Of a DNA stretch of 44,945 nucleotides, positions 9,218 to 16,491 are shown one piece after another. The translations under genes and the position numbers were made by a program. Under the pieces are notes generated by a model, which was given only the letters and a program-made list of their open reading frames with translations, was not told the origin of the DNA and did no database searches. Source of the stretch: an uncultured Alistipes sp. (GTDB lineage: Bacteria > Bacteroidota > Bacteroidia > Bacteroidales > Rikenellaceae); NCBI GenBank assembly GCA_944321185.1, contig CALUKH010000015.1, positions 1 through 44,945 of the forward strand, written 5' to 3'. Within the stretch, counting starts at the first letter, position 1; every line of letters starts with the position of its first letter.

Positions 9218-9272
9218 GTCGTGGAGTGGGTGTCGGAGTGCGCGACCGCAGCGGGGGCGGGCGTATGACGTG

Positions 9273-10550
9273 TTATTTGTACTTGTCTTTCCAGAGATGC
9301 GCGATGCGTTCGGCGATCTTGGCCTCGGCGGCATTCTGCGTGTCGGGTTCATAGAATTTCGTTCCGGCGAGCGATTCGGGCAGGAACTCCATCTCGGCGA
9401 AGTGGCCCTCGTAGTCGTGGGCATACTTGTATCCCCGGGCATAGCCGGCCTGTTTCATCAGGCGGGTCGGGGCATTGCGCAGGTGGAGCGGTATGGGACG
9501 GTTCGTCGTGTCGTGTTCGACCAGCGCGAGGGCCTTGTTGATGGCCATGTAGGCCGAATTGCTCTTGGGCGAGGTGGCCAGGTAGATCGTCGTTTCGGAG
9601 AGGGTGATGCGGGCTTCGGGCATGCCGATCTTGTGCACCGTGTCGAAGCAGGCGTTGGCCAGCAGCAGGGCATTGGGGTTGGCCAGTCCGATGTCCTCCG
9701 AGGCGAGGATCACCAGCCGCCGGGCGATGAAGCGCGGCTCCTCGCCACCGGCCAGCATCCGTGCCAGGTAGTAGACCGCGGCATTGGGGTCGCTGCCCCG
9801 GACGGACTTGATGAAGGCCGAGATGACGTCGTAATGCTGCTCGCCGTTCTTGTCGTAGAGGGCGATATTTTTCTGGAGGCAGTCCTGTACGTATTGGTCG
9901 GTGATCGTCACCTTGCCGTCGGTGGCGCCGACCAGGATTTCGAGAATGTTGAGCAGCTTGCGGGCGTCGCCCCCCGCGAAGCGGAACAGCGCTCCGGTTT
10001 CGCGGACTTCGATGTCGCGTTCGTGCAGCTCGGGGTCCTTCTCCAGCGCACGTTCCAGCAGTTTCTGCAGATCGCTGTCCTCCAGCGCCCGGAGGATATA
10101 GACCTGGCAGCGGCTCAGCAGCGGGGAGATGACCTCGAACGAGGGGTTCTCGGTCGTGGCGCCGATCAGCGTGACGATGCCCTGCTCGACGGCTCCGAGC
10201 AGCGAATCCTGCTGCGACTTGTTGAAGCGGTGGATTTCGTCGATGAACAGGAACGGCGGGCGCTGGTCGAAGAAGCGCTGCTTGCGGGCCGACTCGATCA
10301 CCTCGCGTACCTCCTTTACCCCCGAAGTGACGGCCGAAAGGGTGAAGAACGGACGTTCGAGCTGCGTGGCGACGATGCGTGCGAGGGTGGTCTTCCCGAC
10401 TCCGGGCGGGCCCCAGAGGATGAACGAAGGGACGTTGCCCGTCTCGAAGAATTTGCGGAAGACGCCCTTCGGACCCACCAGATGCTCCTGCCCGATGTAG
10501 TCATCGAGGGTCTTGGGACGCAGGCGTTCGGCTAATGGAATGTTCGGCAT
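9273..10550 (-). CDS. rarA: Replication-associated recombination protein A
   Basis: A 425-residue AAA+ ATPase of the RarA/MgsA/WRNIP1 family, acting at stalled replication forks. It begins PLAERLRPKTLDDYIGQEHL, followed by Walker A WGPPGVGKTT, Walker B FLFIDEIHRFNKSQQD, sensor 1 GATTENPSFEV, and the C-terminal tetramerisation part (SVRGSDPNAAVYYLARML, ASEDIGLANP). The start ATG at 10548-10550 (MPNIPLAERL) is preferred over a TTG 21 codons upstream because the extra residues (MNKYTFFFEIAYL) come from the AT-rich promoter region. An exact -7 box lies 22 bases upstream. First gene of the probable rarA-phosphodiesterase-clpC unit. Confidence 0.95.
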   Translation of the reverse strand: MPNIPLAERLRPKTLDDYIGQEHLVGPKGVFRKFFETGNVPSFILWGPPGVGKTTLARIVATQLERPFFTLSAVTSGVKEVREVIESARKQRFFDQRPPFLFIDEIHRFNKSQQDSLLGAVEQGIVTLIGATTENPSFEVISPLLSRCQVYILRALEDSDLQKLLERALEKDPELHERDIEVRETGALFRFAGGDARKLLNILEILVGATDGKVTITDQYVQDCLQKNIALYDKNGEQHYDVISAFIKSVRGSDPNAAVYYLARMLAGGEEPRFIARRLVILASEDIGLANPNALLLANACFDTVHKIGMPEARITLSETTIYLATSPKSNSAYMAINKALALVEHDTTNRPIPLHLRNAPTRLMKQAGYARGYKYAHDYEGHFAEMEFLPESLAGTKFYEPDTQNAAEAKIAERIAHLWKDKYK

Positions 10551-10572
10551 GTTTCGGCGCGTTTTGGTGGTC

Positions 10573-10580
10573 CAAAGATA
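10573..10580 (-). promoter_or_regulatory. -7 element of rarA
   Basis: Minus-strand TATCTTTG, exact match to TAnnTTTG, 22 bases before the rarA start. It is divergent from the plus-strand element at 10601-10608. Confidence 0.6.
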
Positions 10581-10600
10581 CGCAATTTCGAAAAAAAACG

Positions 10601-10608
10601 TATATTTG
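10601..10608 (+). promoter_or_regulatory. -7 element of the CD225-like gene
   Basis: TATATTTG, exact match to TAnnTTTG, 29 bases before the ATG at 10638. No clear -33 element. Confidence 0.55.
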
Positions 10609-10637
10609 TTCAATTGAAACCCAATTTACCCCGAACG

Positions 10638-11003
10638 ATGGAAATTATCGATCCCAAGCCGGCCGGTGATCCGACCGCACAGACGTCGGCCCCTCGGCCC
10701 GAAGGCGCCGGCAACCCGTCACAGCCCGATCAGCAGAAACCCGACAACTTCCTGCCGTGGGCCATTCTCAGTACGATCTTCTGCTGCCTGCCTTTCGGTA
10801 TCGTGGCCATCGTCTATTCGACCCAGGTCGACTCCTACTGGTATGCGGGCAATTACGAGGGTTCGCGTCTGGCGGCCAAGCGTGCCCGGACCTGGACGTG
10901 GGTTTCGGTCGGTGTGGCCGTGGCCTGCTGGGTGATCTATCTGTTGCTGGCCGTTGTGCTGGGGGTGCTCTCCTATTCGTCGATGAGTCTGATCGACCTT
11001 TGA
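10638..11003 (+). CDS. CD225/dispanin-family small membrane protein
   Basis: A 121-residue protein. The first 40 residues are polar and Pro-rich (a short cytoplasmic tail). Then come two hydrophobic segments separated by a loop with the CD225 features: FLPWAILSTIFCCLPFGIVA, then STQVDSYWYAGNYEGSRLAAKRA, then a second membrane segment. The Cys pair before the Pro and the alanine-rich AAKRA after the loop are typical of the family, which includes eukaryotic IFITM proteins; the bacterial function is unknown. The ATG at 10638 is preferred over the in-frame TTG at 10614, which overlaps the expected transcription start. The DUF2752 gene follows after 13 bases, a pairing that suggests a joint role. 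Confidence 0.82.
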   Translation: MEIIDPKPAGDPTAQTSAPRPEGAGNPSQPDQQKPDNFLPWAILSTIFCCLPFGIVAIVYSTQVDSYWYAGNYEGSRLAAKRARTWTWVSVGVAVACWVIYLLLAVVLGVLSYSSMSLIDL

Positions 11004-11016
11004 TCCCGCAGACGGC

Positions 11017-11400
11017 GTGTCCCGAAAGCTGCTGTGGATCGGGGTGCCGGTCCTGATGGTGGGGGCGGTGCTGCTCTACCGGGCGGTCGATCCGTCGCAG
11101 ACGGCGTGGCTGCCGCAGTGTCCGTTCCATGCGCTCACGGGCTGGCAATGTCCGGCCTGCGGCGGGCAGCGTGCCCTGCACAGCCTCTTGTGCGGACGCG
11201 TGGGCGAGGCCGTCGGATACAACCTTTTTCTGGTGGTGGCCGTTCCCTACTTTCTGGCCGTGGCGTGGACGTCGCTCGATCACGGACGGCGGGCCCGGCG
11301 CTGGCGTCGCGTGGCGCAGCACCGGTGGCTTGCGTGGGCCTATTGCCTGCTGTTTGTCGTCTGGTGGGTGGTGCGCAACCTGCCGGAGGTCAATCTGTAG
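11017..11400 (+). CDS. DUF2752 membrane protein
   Basis: A 127-residue protein with three hydrophobic segments. The diagnostic segment CPFHALTGWQCPACGGQRAL (residues about 36-55) has three cysteines in a CP..CPxCG pattern plus a conserved Arg, which is the signature of DUF2752. Function is unknown; the cysteine pattern could bind metal or form disulfides, but nothing here decides. The start is a GTG at 11017; no closer ATG preserves the first membrane helix. It is co-directional with the CD225-like gene (13-base gap) and ends just before a strong terminator. Confidence 0.85.
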   Translation: MSRKLLWIGVPVLMVGAVLLYRAVDPSQTAWLPQCPFHALTGWQCPACGGQRALHSLLCGRVGEAVGYNLFLVVAVPYFLAVAWTSLDHGRRARRWRRVAQHRWLAWAYCLLFVVWWVVRNLPEVNL

Positions 11401-11453
11401 ACCGTGTCGTCCGGTGGGGTACACAATCGGTCGGCGGTCAATCGGTAACCCAT

Positions 11454-11485
11454 AAAAAATGGCCCGGAATTCCGGGCCGTTTTTC
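11454..11485. terminator. Bidirectional terminator between DUF2752 gene and aspS
   Basis: A perfect 18-base palindrome GGCCCGGAATTCCGGGCC (11461-11478), preceded by an A-run and followed by GTTTTT, so it can terminate both the DUF2752 gene and the convergent aspS. Confidence 0.85.
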
Positions 11486-11506
11486 TTGTATGGCGCGCGA
11501 GATCGG

Positions 11507-13270
11507 CTACTTGCCGGCCTCGGGCTTGCGCAGATCGAGGTAGAGTTCGTCGAGCTGCGACTGATCGATGAAGTTCGGCGCATCGAGCATCATGTCGCGG
11601 CCGGCGTTGTTCTTCGGGAAGGCGATGTAGTCGCGGATCGAATCCGAACCGCCGAACAGGGCGCACAGACGGTCGAAACCGAAGGCCAGACCTCCGTGAG
11701 GGGGTGCGCCGTACTTGAAGGCGTTCATCAGGAAGCCGAAGCGGGCCTGAGCCTGTTCGGGGGTGAATCCCAGCAGTTCGAACATCTTCTCCTGGAGTTT
11801 CGAATCGTGGATACGGATCGAGCCGCCGCCGATTTCGGTACCGTTGCAGACGAAGTCGTAGGCGTTGGCCCGCACGCGACCCGGATCGCTGTCAAGGAAC
11901 TCGATGTCCTCGGGTTTGGGCGAGGTGAAGGGGTGGTGTACGGCGTAGAAGCGCTGCGTCTCGTCGTCCCACTCGAACAGCGGGAAGTCGACCACCCACA
12001 GCGGCGCGAACTTCTTCGGATCGCGCAGTCCCAGCTGCTGGGCCACCTCCAGACGCAGGGCGCAGAGTTGCGTCAGCACCTTGAACTTCTTGCCGCAGAG
12101 GATGAAGACCATGTCTCCGGCCTTGGCGCCGCAGCGCTCGGCCATGGCGCGCACCTCGTCGGGCGAGTAGAACTTGTCGACGGACGACTTCACGCCGCCC
12201 TCCTGCTCCATGCGGATCCAGATGAGCCCCTTGGCGCCGATCTGCTGCCGTTTGACGAACTCCGTCAGGGCATCGATCTGCTTGCGGGTGTAGGTTGCGC
12301 AGCCCGGGGCGGCGAATCCGGTGATGTATTCCGCATCGTCGAAGACCGCGAATCCGTGGCCCTTGGCCAGGTCGGTCAGGTCGGCGAACTCCATGCCGAA
12401 GCGCAGGTCGGGCTTGTCCGAGCCGTACTTCTCCATGGCCTCGATCCAGGGCATGCGGCGCAGCGGCTCGGTGAATTCGATGCCCAGCACGGTTTTGAAC
12501 ATGTGCTTGGCCCAGCGCTCGAAGACCTCCAGTACGTCCTCCTGCTCGACGAACGACATCTCGCAGTCGATCTGCGTGAATTCGGGCTGACGGTCGGCGC
12601 GCAGGTCCTCGTCGCGGAAGCAGCGCACGATCTGGAAATACTTGTCGTAGCCGGCCACCATCAGCAGCTGCTTGAGGATCTGCGGCGACTGCGGCAGGGC
12701 GTAGAACTGGTTGGGCGACATGCGGCTCGGGACGACGAAGTCGCGGGCGCCTTCGGGGGTCGAGGCGACCAGATAGGGGGTTTCGATCTCGAGGAATCCC
12801 TCGTCGGAGAGGAACCGGCGGATCTCCTGGGCCATCTTGTGGCGCAGGATCAGGTTGCGCTGCAGGGGCGGGCGGCGCAGGTCGAGGTAGCGGTACTTCA
12901 TGCGCAGGTCGTCGCCGCCGTCCGAGACCTCCTCGATGGTGAAGGGCGGCACTTCGGCCTCATGCAGGACGTTGATGCGGCGGGCCGAGACTTCGATGTC
13001 GCCGGTGGCCATCTTGGGGTTTTTCGACTGACGCTCGACGACTTCGCCCTCGACCTGGATGACCCATTCGCGGCCGATGCGCGAGGCTGTTTGGCGGGCT
13101 TCGGCCGGCGAGTGTTCCTCGACGACGATCTGCGTCAGGCCGTAGCGGTCGCGCAGGTCGATGAAGGTCATGGCGCCGAGGTTTCTGACTTTCTGCACCC
13201 ACCCGGCCAGGGTGACGGTTTCGTGGACGTTGCAGGCCCGGAGGCACCCGCAGGTATGAGTTCTGTACAT
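11507..13270 (-). CDS. aspS: Aspartyl-tRNA synthetase
   Basis: A 587-residue class II aminoacyl-tRNA synthetase that charges tRNA-Asp. It has the N-terminal OB-fold anticodon domain ([21 protein letters not shown]), class II motif 1 ([19 protein letters not shown]), motif 2 ([18 protein letters not shown]), the bacterial insertion domain (GIB1-type, about 290-420), and motif 3 ([14 protein letters not shown]). Length is normal for bacterial AspRS. The start ATG at 13268-13270 ([10 protein letters not shown]) fits the family N-terminus; the open frame extends upstream through the promoter and is not counted. It ends before the shared terminator at 11454-11485. Confidence 0.96.
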   Translation of the reverse strand: MYRTHTCGCLRACNVHETVTLAGWVQKVRNLGAMTFIDLRDRYGLTQIVVEEHSPAEARQTASRIGREWVIQVEGEVVERQSKNPKMATGDIEVSARRINVLHEAEVPPFTIEEVSDGGDDLRMKYRYLDLRRPPLQRNLILRHKMAQEIRRFLSDEGFLEIETPYLVASTPEGARDFVVPSRMSPNQFYALPQSPQILKQLLMVAGYDKYFQIVRCFRDEDLRADRQPEFTQIDCEMSFVEQEDVLEVFERWAKHMFKTVLGIEFTEPLRRMPWIEAMEKYGSDKPDLRFGMEFADLTDLAKGHGFAVFDDAEYITGFAAPGCATYTRKQIDALTEFVKRQQIGAKGLIWIRMEQEGGVKSSVDKFYSPDEVRAMAERCGAKAGDMVFILCGKKFKVLTQLCALRLEVAQQLGLRDPKKFAPLWVVDFPLFEWDDETQRFYAVHHPFTSPKPEDIEFLDSDPGRVRANAYDFVCNGTEIGGGSIRIHDSKLQEKMFELLGFTPEQAQARFGFLMNAFKYGAPPHGGLAFGFDRLCALFGGSDSIRDYIAFPKNNAGRDMMLDAPNFIDQSQLDELYLDLRKPEAGK

Positions 13271-13312
13271 TGACGTATAGGTTTGTTTGTCCGTGTTAGT
13301 CCGAGATGTCCG

Positions 13313-13320
13313 TATCTTTG
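13313..13320 (+). promoter_or_regulatory. Putative -7 element directed toward tadA
   Basis: TATCTTTG, exact match to TAnnTTTG, with TTTG 23 bases upstream (13286-13289). The tadA start is 146 bases downstream. It lies inside the expected aspS leader, so its use is uncertain. Confidence 0.4.
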
Positions 13321-13330
13321 AACGAACCCA

Positions 13331-13338
13331 CAAAGGTA
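13331..13338 (-). promoter_or_regulatory. -7 element of aspS
   Basis: Minus-strand TACCTTTG, exact match to TAnnTTTG, 60 bases before the aspS start. It almost abuts the opposite-strand element at 13313-13320, so the two start sites would fall within a few bases of each other. Confidence 0.55.
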
Positions 13339-13466
13339 ATAACTTTTGCGGATAAAAAGTCGGGCAGCCCGAAAAAAAGGAATCCTTGGCTGCGGAACGG
13401 CGATGCGGGTGGAGGTGAAAATTTGCAAATGCGGGAAAAAATCGCGTCTTTTGTAGAAAAATCGAC

Positions 13467-13913
13467 ATGGAGCAGCGACAGATCGACGAAAAATTCATGC
13501 GCCTTGCACTAAACGAGGCCCGCAAAGCGTTGGATGAACAGGAGGTCCCCATCGGGGCGGTTGTCGTGAGCCAGGGAGCGGTGGTTGGCCGCGGGCACAA
13601 TCTGGTCGAGGCGCTCTCCGATCCGACGGCTCATGCCGAGATGCAGGCCCTGACGGCTGCGGCTTCGACGCTCGGGGGGAAGTATCTGAACAAGTGTACG
13701 CTGTATGTGACCGTCGAGCCGTGCATCATGTGTGCCGGGGCGATCGGTTGGGCGCAGATCGGGCGGGTCGTATGGGGTGCCGACGATCCGAAGCGGGGAT
13801 TTCGCCGTTACAGCGAACGGGTATTTCATCCCAAGACGGAGGTAACGAGCGGCATTTTGGCGGAGGAGTGTGAGGCATTGATGACCTCTTTTTTCGCATC
13901 ATTGCGGCATTAG
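13467..13913 (+). CDS. tadA: tRNA-specific adenosine deaminase
   Basis: A 148-residue cytidine-deaminase-fold enzyme, most likely TadA, which converts A34 to inosine in tRNA-Arg(ACG). The zinc site is complete: HAEMQAL (His and catalytic Glu, about residue 54) and PCIMCAGA (two Cys, about 88-91). The N-terminus ([25 protein letters not shown]) and GADDPKRGF match TadA closely. Length is normal. It is divergent from aspS. Right after its stop lies the strong promoter of the TPR gene. A guanine-deaminase-like relative is possible but less likely given the C-terminal pattern. Confidence 0.9.
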   Translation: MEQRQIDEKFMRLALNEARKALDEQEVPIGAVVVSQGAVVGRGHNLVEALSDPTAHAEMQALTAAASTLGGKYLNKCTLYVTVEPCIMCAGAIGWAQIGRVVWGADDPKRGFRRYSERVFHPKTEVTSGILAEECEALMTSFFASLRH

Positions 13914-13914
13914 A

Positions 13915-13947
13915 TTTGGCAAAAGAGGAATTTTTTTCGTATTTTTG
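13915..13947 (+). promoter_or_regulatory. Strong promoter of the exported TPR gene
   Basis: TTTG (13915-13918), 21 bases, then TATTTTTG (13940-13947): a full match to the Bacteroidota TTTG-N19-21-TAnnTTTG form. It overlaps the tadA stop codon and would start a transcript near 13953, leaving a leader of about 210 bases that contains the 23-bp repeats. Confidence 0.75.
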
Positions 13948-13967
13948 TCCCAACGGCTCTTCTGGGT

Positions 13968-14031
13968 GGGTGCCGCAAGAGGGCAAGCCTGGGTGCTGCA
14001 AGAGGGCAGACCGGGGTGCCGCAAGAGGCGC
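13968..14031. repeat. 23-bp tandem repeat in the TPR gene leader
   Basis: Three copies of the core [15 protein letters not shown] start at 13968, 13991 and 14014, so the period is 23 bases. Copies 1 and 2 share an 18-base block with one difference. They lie between the promoter and the start codon. The core resembles the repeat downstream of the same gene (15219-15254). Confidence 0.8.
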
Positions 14032-14164
14032 AGGTCGAGTTGTCCGGGGGGCTGAATACCCCTGGTTGCCAATTAGGATCCGTTCTCTCCGAGGGCTTGG
14101 ACGACGGAAGGATTGTGTGATGAAAATTCAGAAAAACTCAACAAACATAAAACGACAGAAAACC

Positions 14165-15103
14165 ATGAAAAAGATTTTTGTTTCAGCCCTTGCGCTGATG
14201 GCGGCCTTTTCGCTGTCGGCTCAGGATGTGAAGGTTCTCTACAACGAGGCAGGCGCGGCATTCAATGCCAAGGATTTTGCCGGTGCTGCCGCCAAATTCG
14301 AGCAGGTGATCGATCTGGGAATCGACAACGAAGAGGTTGCTACGCAGGTTGCCACGGCAAAATCGACGCTTCCCAAATGCTACTACTATCTGGGTGGTGC
14401 CGCCATCAAGGGCAAGAACTATGACGAAGCGCTGAAAAACTTCACGAAGTCGGCCGAACTGGCCGAGCTCTACGGCGACATGTCGCAGATGGCCAAGGCC
14501 AACGGCTGGGTAGCCAAGATTTACCAGCTGCAGGGTGGCGATGCCTTCAATAACAAGGACTACGTGACGGCTGCCGGTATCTTCGAGAAGGGTTACAAGG
14601 CCGACCCCGACAATACGGCCATGGCACTGAACCTGGCCATGAGCTACTGCGAGATGGGCGAGTATGAGAAGGGTATGGACATCTATGAGGCCATTGCCGC
14701 CAAGACCCACCCGAAATATGCCGAAGACGTGGCTACGGCCAAGAAGATGATGGCTCTCTATACGAACAACAAGGTGGCCGAGATGCAGACGGCCGGTGAT
14801 TTCGACGGCATCATCACGCTGGCCGACGCTCAGTTGGCGAAGAATCCGACGAGCGCTCTGTTCCAGAAGGTTCGTCTGCAGGCCTACACCGGCAAGAAGG
14901 ACTACGACAAGGTGATCGAACTGGGTCAGGCCGCAGCCGATGCTCAGACCGATGAGGAGGACCGCAGCCTGATGTACTACCAGCTGGGTGCCGCCTACAA
15001 CGCCAAGGAGATGAAGCCGCAGGCCATTGCCGCCTTCCAGAAGGTGACCACCGGTGAGGCAGCCGAGAATGCCAAGGCCGCTCTTGCCGAGCTTCAGAAA
15101 TAA
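14165..15103 (+). CDS. Exported tetratricopeptide-repeat protein
   Basis: A 312-residue protein with a clear signal peptide (MKKIFVSALALMAAFSLSAQ, cleavage after SAQ) and at least five TPR-like helical pairs, such as YNEAGAAFNAKDFAGAAAKF, YYYLGGAAIKGKNYDEALKN, NLAMSYCEMGEYEKGMDIYE and YYQLGAAYNAKEMKPQAIAA. TPR arrays bind other proteins, so a periplasmic scaffold role is likely; the partner is unknown. The gene is less GC-rich than its neighbours, with regular codon choice (AAG, GCC, CTG), and has a consensus promoter, which suggests high expression. I chose ATG 14165 because it begins the signal peptide; the frame stays open upstream through the repeat leader. It ends before a shared terminator. 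Confidence 0.85.
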   Translation: MKKIFVSALALMAAFSLSAQDVKVLYNEAGAAFNAKDFAGAAAKFEQVIDLGIDNEEVATQVATAKSTLPKCYYYLGGAAIKGKNYDEALKNFTKSAELAELYGDMSQMAKANGWVAKIYQLQGGDAFNNKDYVTAAGIFEKGYKADPDNTAMALNLAMSYCEMGEYEKGMDIYEAIAAKTHPKYAEDVATAKKMMALYTNNKVAEMQTAGDFDGIITLADAQLAKNPTSALFQKVRLQAYTGKKDYDKVIELGQAAADAQTDEEDRSLMYYQLGAAYNAKEMKPQAIAAFQKVTTGEAAENAKAALAELQK

Positions 15104-15218
15104 TCCCGGGCCCGGGGGCCATAGCAGGGAAGGGCAATAGATAGAAAGCTCCAAAGTGCGTAAACCTTGGGCTGCATGGGGCGTGGATCTCGGACCGCAG
15201 CGCGAGATTTCGAGGAAG

Positions 15219-15281
15219 CCCCGGGTTGCAAGAGGACCCCGGGTTGCAAGAGGAAAAGTCCCGGGCCGCAGAGGGGGGGGG
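15219..15281. repeat. 18-bp tandem repeat and G9 tract downstream of the TPR gene
   Basis: Two perfect copies of an 18-base unit beginning CCCCGGGTTGCAAGAGG (15219-15236, 15237-15254), a decayed third copy (CCCGGGCCGCAGAGG), then nine consecutive G (15273-15281). This sits in a 360-base gap (15104-15463) that otherwise holds only the terminator. Confidence 0.8.
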
Positions 15282-15327
15282 AGAAGCCGAAGGGCGAGAA
15301 ACAGAAGACCTTCCCGATGTGAACATG

Positions 15328-15364
15328 AAAAAGGCTCCTGCCGTGACAACGGCAGGAGCCTTTT
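15328..15364. terminator. Bidirectional terminator between TPR gene and queG
   Basis: A 12-bp perfect stem (GGCTCCTGCCGT at 15333-15344, ACGGCAGGAGCC at 15349-15360) with loop GACA, flanked by AAAAA on the left and TTTT on the right. It can serve the TPR gene and the convergent queG. Confidence 0.88.
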
Positions 15365-15463
15365 CTTGCGGAATGACCCCGTGAAAACAACCTGCTTGAT
15401 GGGTCGGAGCGGATCTTTGCAACTGAAACGCCCCGGAGCGTGCATCGCTCGTACAGCCGGCAA

Positions 15464-16396
15464 TCACGACTGACTGCCGGAATGCGACGTGCCGGAGACA
15501 ATGTTGCTTCGAATGCGCTCCAACCCGCTGCGGGTGAGGGGTGTACGCCCGCATAGCCGCTCAAATCCAGCCTCGTCGAGCGCCTGCCACGCTGCGGCAT
15601 CCATCCCGCGCGGATCGAAGCGCGGATCGAATGCCCGGTTGCGATGCTGCGGGGCGCGACGGTTCCATGGACAGCAACTCTGACAGGCGTCGCATCCGAA
15701 AATCCAACCGTCGAGATCGATCCGCTGCGAGGGTTCCCGCTCAATGGTGTGACACGAGATGCAACGCGACGTGTCAATTCCCCGCCCTGACATCACGGCT
15801 CCCGTGGGACAACTCTCCACACAGGCCCGGCACGTGCCGCAACGCGACTCGCCGAAGGGCGTGTCGTAACGGTCGGCCTCCTCGGTGAGGATCAGTTCGC
15901 CCAGCACCACGTAACTCCCCAACCGAGGGGTCACCAGCAGCGACTGCCGTCCGATCCATCCCAGCCCGGCCTCACGGGCCAGCAGCTTCTCGGTCAGTGG
16001 CGCCGTATCGACAAAGGCCCGTCCCCGCAGCGTGGGATACTCGCCGCGCAATGCGTCGAGCATGCGTTGCAGCATGCCGCGCAGCAGCGTGTGGTAATCC
16101 TCTGAACAGGCATACGAAGCCACCTTCGTGCGATGCCCGGCCGGGTATCCGTCGCTCACCGGGTTCTTGTATCCCACGGCGCAGACAACGGCCGTACGGG
16201 CCCCCTCGACCAGCAGCCGCGGATCGAAACGCTTCTCCGTGTGGCGTTCGAGATAGGCCAGCGACGACTGATAGCCGCGGGCAATCCATTCGCGGAACCG
16301 AACCTCCGCATCCTCCAGATGAAGACACGGCGCCAGACCGCAAAGATCAAATCCGACCTCTTCGGCGAGCTTTTTGATGTATGAATGGTCGAGCAT
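15464..16396 (-). CDS. queG: Epoxyqueuosine reductase
   Basis: A 310-residue cobalamin- and iron-sulfur-dependent enzyme that makes queuosine from epoxyqueuosine in tRNA anticodons. It shows the QueG N-terminal domain with YHTLLRGML and the proton-donor Asp in FVDTAPLTEKLLAREAGLGW. Two ferredoxin-like cysteine sets follow: CGTCRACVESCPTGAV and CISCHTIE...CDACQSCCPWN. Length is slightly short because the usual C-terminal HEAT segment is reduced. Start ATG at 16394-16396 (MLDHSYIKKLAEE) chosen over an upstream in-frame start in the AT-rich promoter region. It is divergent from the acyl-CoA ligase. Confidence 0.94.
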   Translation of the reverse strand: MLDHSYIKKLAEEVGFDLCGLAPCLHLEDAEVRFREWIARGYQSSLAYLERHTEKRFDPRLLVEGARTAVVCAVGYKNPVSDGYPAGHRTKVASYACSEDYHTLLRGMLQRMLDALRGEYPTLRGRAFVDTAPLTEKLLAREAGLGWIGRQSLLVTPRLGSYVVLGELILTEEADRYDTPFGESRCGTCRACVESCPTGAVMSGRGIDTSRCISCHTIEREPSQRIDLDGWIFGCDACQSCCPWNRRAPQHRNRAFDPRFDPRGMDAAAWQALDEAGFERLCGRTPLTRSGLERIRSNIVSGTSHSGSQS

Positions 16397-16411
16397 GTTG
16401 ATATTTTCGGT

Positions 16412-16419
16412 CAAAAATA
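16412..16419 (-). promoter_or_regulatory. -7 element of queG
   Basis: Minus-strand TATTTTTG, exact match to TAnnTTTG, 15 bases before the queG start, implying a very short leader. Confidence 0.55.
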
Positions 16420-16491
16420 GTGTTTTTTGGCTGAAAATTCGTAATTTAGTCCCGTAATATTGCGTTCCTTTAACGGATAACAAAATACACC

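Noticed and set aside
13968-14031. Possible CRISPR repeat
   Set aside because: Period of 23 with spacers of only 5 to 8 bases that are themselves related, three copies only, and no cas genes. It is a tandem repeat.
13916-14164. Upstream extension of the TPR gene from a TTG at 13916
   Set aside because: It would start inside the promoter and read through the repeats; the signal peptide starts at 14165.
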